A stretch of 8,223 nucleotides of DNA from Planctomycetota bacterium (GTDB lineage Bacteria; Planctomycetota; PLA2; JAEUHO01), in NCBI GenBank assembly GCA_029213105.1, contig JARGNS010000028.1:7892-16114 (forward strand). The letters are read 5' to 3'. Below the pieces are notes generated by a model, which ran no database searches, had not been told where the DNA came from, and saw only the letters and a program-made list of their open reading frames with translations. Both the position numbers and the translations under genes were made by a program. Every line of letters starts with the position of its first letter. Position 1 is the stretch's first letter. Below are positions 4,751 through 8,223 of this stretch, in pieces.

Positions 4751-6354
4751 GCGGATTGCTCCTGGGCGCGCGGCGCGAAGAGACGTGCGGCACGCTCGAG
4801 ATTGGCCGGCGTTGCAAAGCCGGCGACGCGGCCTTCGATCTCGGCGCGGGCCTCGTCCTGCCGACGACGCAGCGTCTCGACGAGCTGCCCCATCACGAGG
4901 ACGCCCTCGAGCGGGAGCTTGCCGTCATCGGAGAGTGATGCCGCCGCGTGCTTGAGCTTGTCCTGCTGGACCTCGAAGTCGTTGAAGCGCCCGAGCACCT
5001 CCTGCAGCCGCTTGAGGGCCGCGATCTGGCTCTTGATGGCCTTCGCAGGAAACACACGCCGGAAGAACTCCATCAGGTAGCGGAGCTTCTTCGCATCGAG
5101 GCGCACGGCGTGCACGGCCTCGGCGGGCGTATCCGCGTCGATGGCGAGTCCGTGCCGCACGATGCGGCGATGCAGCTTCCAGATGCGCTCACGGGCGAGA
5201 TCTTCGACGGGACGCGCGGCGTCGGGCTGGCGCGTGCGGGCCGGGGCAGGCTTCTCGAGGAACGCGCTCCACGCCTTCATGAGGCGTTCGTAGCGTGCGG
5301 AGTCGAGCGCGGCGACGAGCGCGCGCTGGGCGCGCTCCCCTTCGGCGGTGACCCACGCGACGAGCGGCTGCAGCTGCGCGCTGTCCTTCTTGCCGATGTC
5401 GGCTTCGTAGGAGGGGATCTCCAGGAGCTGGACGTCCATGTCGCGGACGGGGCCCGTGACGGCGCCGAGCCAGGCGAAGTCGCGCTTGAAGCGATCGGTC
5501 GTGCGCTGGGGGAAGAGGCCCTTGAGGCGGGACAGACCCGCACGCGTGCGTCGCAGGGCCACCCGGTACTCGTGCAGGAACTCGGGGTCGGTGCGCGCAC
5601 GGGTGCCGGCCTCGTTGGCACGCATCGTGGCGAGCAGCCCGCGGTAGATCACCCGCGCGGCCTCGTCGGCCCGCATGCCGGCCTCGATGGGGGGCGGCCA
5701 GCCGCGGGTGGTGCCCTCGTCCGGGAGGTCGAGGCCCAGCATTTGGGCAAGTGCCGTTGCAGGCAACGCTTCGAGCGCCAGTTGCTTCTCCAGGATGCGC
5801 ACCACGGCGCGCGCCGGCTTGGCGTAGCCGCGGACGGGGGTCACCCGCAAGAGCAGCAGCTCGGGCGTCGTGGCGCCTGCGCCACGGGCACGCCACGACT
5901 CCAGCGCGACGCGCACGGTGGTCTTGCCGCCCTTCGAGAGCACGCACAGCCTGCGTGCCGTGCCCACGACCTTGGCCTGCGGCAGGAGCTTGCGGATCCC
6001 CACGAGCGGCTCGAGGGCATCACGGAACGGACCACGGGGAAGGTCTGCGGCGAAGGCGGGCGGCGCCTTCGTCACGAGCCGCCGCTGGAGGTCGCCCGTC
6101 AGCGTCTCGAGCCGTAGCTCGCGCTCACCACGGGCCTCGAGCACGCAGAGAATGCTGTCGGCGCGGCCCAGGCGGCGGTCGAACGTGTCGTGGTACGAGC
6201 GCGTCACCGCGGGTACCGCCTCGACGCGGTGGGTGAACGCCGCCTGCAACGTCTTGATCGCTTGAGAGCCAGCTCGCTTGGTCACGAGGGCATAGAGGCG
6301 CTCACCATGCTTGCGACGGCCCGCCTTGCTTCCGCCGTGTCCCGCTGCGCTCAA
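4747..6354 (-). CDS. CHAD-domain protein with N-terminal CYTH-like domain
   Basis: I choose TTG at 6354-6352, which has GAGGAAG six bases upstream and gives 535 residues. An in-frame ATG at 6483 would add 43 residues of poor quality across the divergent promoter. TTG at 6390 is a third option. About residues 40-200 resemble a degenerate CYTH (triphosphate tunnel) domain, with SYHDTFDRRL at 53-62 matching the usual YYDTFDWRL element. The canonical N-terminal ExExK is not evident, so catalysis is doubtful. About residues 227-500 are a CHAD domain of helical repeats: HEYRVALRRTRAGLSRLKGL (from 261) and VHAVRLDAKKLRYLMEFF (about 414-431) are the conserved His/Arg/Lys-rich helices that bind polyphosphate. 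FNDFEVQQDKL fits the later CHAD N-D motif. CYTH-CHAD fusions are common in bacteria. The ATGA junction with the ParA gene is unusual and suggests one shared function. Confidence 0.85.
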   Translation of the reverse strand: MSAAGHGGSKAGRRKHGERLYALVTKRAGSQAIKTLQAAFTHRVEAVPAVTRSYHDTFDRRLGRADSILCVLEARGERELRLETLTGDLQRRLVTKAPPAFAADLPRGPFRDALEPLVGIRKLLPQAKVVGTARRLCVLSKGGKTTVRVALESWRARGAGATTPELLLLRVTPVRGYAKPARAVVRILEKQLALEALPATALAQMLGLDLPDEGTTRGWPPPIEAGMRADEAARVIYRGLLATMRANEAGTRARTDPEFLHEYRVALRRTRAGLSRLKGLFPQRTTDRFKRDFAWLGAVTGPVRDMDVQLLEIPSYEADIGKKDSAQLQPLVAWVTAEGERAQRALVAALDSARYERLMKAWSAFLEKPAPARTRQPDAARPVEDLARERIWKLHRRIVRHGLAIDADTPAEAVHAVRLDAKKLRYLMEFFRRVFPAKAIKSQIAALKRLQEVLGRFNDFEVQQDKLKHAAASLSDDGKLPLEGVLVMGQLVETLRRRQDEARAEIEGRVAGFATPANLERAARLFAPRAQEQSA

Positions 6355-6360
6355 GGGTGG

Positions 6361-6367
6361 CTTCCTC
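6361..6367 (-). promoter_or_regulatory. Ribosome binding site that fixes the CHAD start
   Basis: The minus strand reads GAGGAAG six bases before TTG at 6354-6352. This is the best Shine-Dalgarno match near any in-frame start of the gene and is the reason for choosing the shorter form. Confidence 0.55.
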
Positions 6368-6403
6368 TCGTCGTCCGTCCAAGGACCCAAGGATGGGATC
6401 GGT

Positions 6404-6409
6404 AGCCTA
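6404..6409 (-). promoter_or_regulatory. Possible -10 element of the CHAD-ParA operon
   Basis: The minus strand reads TAGGCT (TANNNT). Transcription from about 6397 would give a leader of roughly 43 bases that includes the GAGGAAG site. The surrounding TAGCCTAGGT is nearly palindromic, so the plus strand also reads TAGCCT here, but no plausible start follows closely on that strand. Confidence 0.38.
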
Positions 6410-6438
6410 GGTCGCCCGGTCCAGCGGTGGGTCGCTTT

Positions 6439-6470
6439 TTGGCCAACCTGCCGTCGGCGGCTCTTATAAA
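6439..6470 (+). promoter_or_regulatory. Probable promoter of the coiled-coil/HTH regulator gene
   Basis: TTGGCC (6439-6444) and TATAAA (6465-6470) resemble -35 and -10 boxes. The 20-base spacer is longer than ideal. The AT-rich TTATAAAT stands out sharply in this GC-rich sequence. Transcription would begin near 6477, leaving about 40 bases of leader before the gene at 6519. Confidence 0.42.
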
Positions 6471-6518
6471 TGCGACTTGCCATGCGGCTCGGGGGATCCG
6501 CATTGCGTAGGAGTCCGC

Positions 6519-6962
6519 ATGCCGAATGTCGCAGCCGTCCTGAAGGAGGAGATCACCCGCCTCGCGCGCAAGGAAGCGCGCAGCCAGGTTGGCCCGCTCA
6601 AGAAGGTCATTGCGGAACAGCGCCACACGATCGCTGACCTGAAGCGTCGTCTCGCCGACGTCGAGCGTGGGCAGGGCTTCCTGCAGAAGCAGGAGAAGCG
6701 TCGCCTCAAGAAGGCCCCCGTCGCGCCGGCGCCCAATCAGGATGCACCGCGCTTCTCCCCGAAGTGGGTCGCGGCCGATCGCAAGCGGCTCGGCATCTCC
6801 GCGAAGCACTACGCCCAGTTGGTCGGCGTCTCCATGCTGACGATCTACAACTGGGAAAAGGGCAAGAGCAAGCCGCGTGCGCAGCAGCTCGCAGCCTGGG
6901 CGAACGTCCGTGGCATCGGCAAGCGTGAGGCCCTGCGTCGTCTCGAGTTGCTCGAGGCCTAG
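6519..6962 (+). CDS. Coiled-coil/helix-turn-helix DNA-binding protein
   Basis: ATG 6519 is preceded by TAGGAG (6508-6513) at five bases, which is preferred over an in-frame ATG at 6477 that lies at the predicted transcription start. The 147-residue product starts MPNVAAVLKEEITRLARKE, an N-terminus I know from a widespread family of small regulators in GC-rich bacteria. About residues 23-65 form a charged heptad-like coiled coil (KKVIAEQRHTIADLKRRLADVER), then an Ala/Pro linker. About residues 84-120 are an XRE-like helix-turn-helix, with LGISAKHYAQLVGVS followed by recognition helix MLTIYNWEKGKSKPR, and a C-terminal helix RGIGKREALRRLELL. It probably binds DNA as a dimer through the coiled coil. 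It is divergent from the CHAD-ParA operon with 164 bases between the starts, so it may regulate that operon or itself. Targets are unknown. Confidence 0.85.
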   Translation: MPNVAAVLKEEITRLARKEARSQVGPLKKVIAEQRHTIADLKRRLADVERGQGFLQKQEKRRLKKAPVAPAPNQDAPRFSPKWVAADRKRLGISAKHYAQLVGVSMLTIYNWEKGKSKPRAQQLAAWANVRGIGKREALRRLELLEA

Positions 6963-6977
6963 CGGTCGGCCTGCAGC

Positions 6978-7000
6978 CCCCTGCCCCCAGTTCGCAGGGG
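6978..7000 (+). terminator. Terminator-like hairpin after the HTH gene
   Basis: CCCCTGC (6978-6984) and GCAGGGG (6994-7000) form a perfect 7 bp stem with a nine-base loop, 15 bases past the stop codon. No T-run follows. Its position between the HTH gene and the separate promoter of the next gene supports transcript termination or 3'-end protection. Confidence 0.45.
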
Positions 7001-7013
7001 CCCGCCCCGGAGG

Positions 7014-7019
7014 TAGCCT
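7014..7019 (+). promoter_or_regulatory. -10 element of a probable leaderless promoter for the amidohydrolase-like gene
   Basis: TAGCCT (TANNNT) ends eight bases before GTG 7028. The GGAGG at 7009-7013 is about 14 bases from the start, too far for a normal Shine-Dalgarno site. A leaderless transcript fits better and matches the layout at msrA. Confidence 0.42.
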
Positions 7020-7027
7020 CACCCGCC

Positions 7028-8223
7028 GTGAGTACGCCGTCCTCCTTCGATCTCGTTGCCGGACCCGTCGATGACCCGTACGAGTTGCGGGGCGTTCGCC
7101 CGGATCGCGTCGCCGACTGGGACTCCCACGTGGTCGTGGATGTCGTCCATGACGGTACGCGTGTGCCCACGACGCTCGCTCCGTTCTTCGAGGAGGACGG
7201 CACGTTCCGCGCTTCGGTGAAGGACGCCTTCGTGCGCGAGCGGGATTGGGGTGCGTCCGCGCTGGCCGAGCGGCTGGCGTTCCACCTGGGCCTGCGCGGG
7301 TACCAGAACGTGCAGGCCGCTCGCGTCGTGTGTGACTACAACCGGTTTCGCGGTTGGTCGGTCCCCGAGGCGGGCCACCTCGGCCGCCGCGCGCTCTTCC
7401 CCCCGGGCAGCGAGTTGCTCTCGGCGCAGATGGGCGAGGACGCGCTGAAGACCTGCTTCGACCCCGTGTCCCAGGCTCTCTACGCGCGCTGCGAGGAGGC
7501 CTTCGTCGACAAGGAGGTCAAGGACAGCCGGCTCACGCGCGTGACGGTGCACACCTACGACGAGCGTGCAGGCGAAGGCCATCGCCGCCCCAAGACCAGC
7601 CTGATCTTCACGCCGTTCGAGTACCACGAGTACGCGCGCCTGCCTGCAAGCGTGTACCCGCCGGTCTTCCCCGATCGCCTTGCGGAGTTCACGGCGGACC
7701 GGGCGCTCGCCTACCGCATGGCGCTGATGCTCGAGAAGAACTACCTCCCGGTGGCCGTCAACTCGCCGTACTTCCTGCCGCTGGGCGGCGCCGAGATGCG
7801 CCTGCAGGTGTATTGCTACATCCGGCACCTGCAGCAGCTGGTCGAGCGCATTGCCAGCGATGCCGAAGTCGAGCGCTTCGCCCCGCTCTGGGTGAACCTG
7901 CTCGAAATCGATCACCCGTGGATCGGCCGCGACATCGGCGACGAGCAGCACGAGGCCTTGCGGGCGCTGTGCACGTGGGTCGAGGGCAACCACTTCGAGG
8001 CCGTCGAGCGCTACCGCTATTCGGCGTACCGCCCGAACGCCATCGAGGTCGAACTGCGCAAGGACCTCGCGTACGACGGCGAGTGGAAGACCCTCTCCGA
8101 CGGCCGCGAGGCCTTCGTGCCGCAGGAAGACGGCCTGCGGCTCGATGAGATCGATCGCATCGCCGCGGTCATGGCGACGGGCATCCGCGAGTACCTCAAG
8201 ACGGACCAGCCCGAGAAGCGCGC
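7028..8223 (+). CDS. N-formylglutamate amidohydrolase (HutG/FGase)-like protein, 3' end outside the window
   Basis: The frame from GTG 7028 (VSTPSSFDLVAG) is open to the right edge, giving 398 complete codons with uniformly high G/C at third positions. Motifs resemble the N-formylglutamate amidohydrolase family: VVHDGTRVP at 39-47 (the family's H-x-G-x-x-x-P element with His41), ERDWGASAL at 71-79, ARVVCDYNRFRG at 98-109 (the R-x-x-x-D-x-NR element) and VTVHTYDERAG at 172-182 with His175. These would supply a zinc site and substrate-binding residues of a carboxypeptidase-like fold. Family members hydrolyse N-formyl amides such as N-formyl-L-glutamate at the end of histidine degradation. Here no hut genes are nearby, and the protein is longer than the roughly 260-300 residues typical of HutG. 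The region after about residue 200 (EYHEYARLP, LLEIDHPWIGRD) is not one I recognise, so the substrate is open. Confidence 0.68.
   Translation, partial: MSTPSSFDLVAGPVDDPYELRGVRPDRVADWDSHVVVDVVHDGTRVPTTLAPFFEEDGTFRASVKDAFVRERDWGASALAERLAFHLGLRGYQNVQAARVVCDYNRFRGWSVPEAGHLGRRALFPPGSELLSAQMGEDALKTCFDPVSQALYARCEEAFVDKEVKDSRLTRVTVHTYDERAGEGHRRPKTSLIFTPFEYHEYARLPASVYPPVFPDRLAEFTADRALAYRMALMLEKNYLPVAVNSPYFLPLGGAEMRLQVYCYIRHLQQLVERIASDAEVERFAPLWVNLLEIDHPWIGRDIGDEQHEALRALCTWVEGNHFEAVERYRYSAYRPNAIEVELRKDLAYDGEWKTLSDGREAFVPQEDGLRLDEIDRIAAVMATGIREYLKTDQPEKR

Noticed and set aside
4097..6117. Plus-strand open frames opposite parA and the CHAD gene
   Set aside because: They are shadows of genes with recognisable Walker and CHAD motifs, and show no family features.
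6355..6483. Extension of the CHAD protein to ATG 6483
   Set aside because: The added residues are basic and featureless, cross the likely promoter of the operon and that of the divergent gene, and have no better RBS than TTG 6354.
1..8223. tRNA, rRNA, CRISPR array, insertion sequence or integrase
   Set aside because: I saw no regularly spaced repeats, terminal inverted repeats, transposase motifs or cloverleaf-like sequences, including no selC-like tRNA.

Overview
The window is GC-rich (codon third positions are mostly G or C) and comes from a bacterium with tightly packed genes. Two genes read far better if an in-frame UGA is decoded as selenocysteine (Sec), so the organism probably has the Sec machinery (selA/selB/selC), although none of it lies in this window. 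The ParA-CHAD pair, the MORN-CAP protein, the coiled-coil/HTH regulator family and apparently leaderless promoters would fit Planctomycetota or Myxococcota. The sequence alone does not settle the phylum.

Layout: (1) the 5' end of a HAD type II dehalogenase-like gene on the minus strand (1-170); (2) an exported MORN-repeat/CAP-like protein on the plus strand (283-1695); (3) a small exported candidate selenoprotein on the minus strand (1692-2075), whose UGA at 1937-1935 is followed by a near-perfect bacterial SECIS hairpin; (4) a membrane methyltransferase of the MddA/NnrU-like group on the plus strand (2360-3136); (5) an exported MsrA whose catalytic Cys codon is UGA (3238-4002); (6) a translationally coupled minus-strand operon of a CYTH-like/CHAD protein and an orphan ParA-like ATPase (6354 down to 4007); (7) a plus-strand coiled-coil/HTH regulator (6519-6962); (8) a plus-strand N-formylglutamate amidohydrolase-like protein running off the right edge (from 7028).

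The most interesting part is 1692-4002. A methanethiol S-methyltransferase-like enzyme sits between two predicted exported selenoproteins. One is a methionine sulfoxide reductase A with Sec at the active site and a single C-terminal Cys to resolve it. The other is a short protein with an adjacent Cys-Sec pair flanked by histidines (residues HCUGH), which I do not recognise from any family. Conventional gene calling would split or truncate both. The annotated 46-residue and 184-residue pieces would hide the chemistry.

The second system of interest is the CHAD/ParA operon. CHAD domains bind polyphosphate, and ParA ATPases position cargo on the nucleoid. The ATGA overlap between the two genes suggests a dedicated device for positioning polyphosphate granules. 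That function is inference. No tRNA, rRNA, insertion sequence or CRISPR array was seen.
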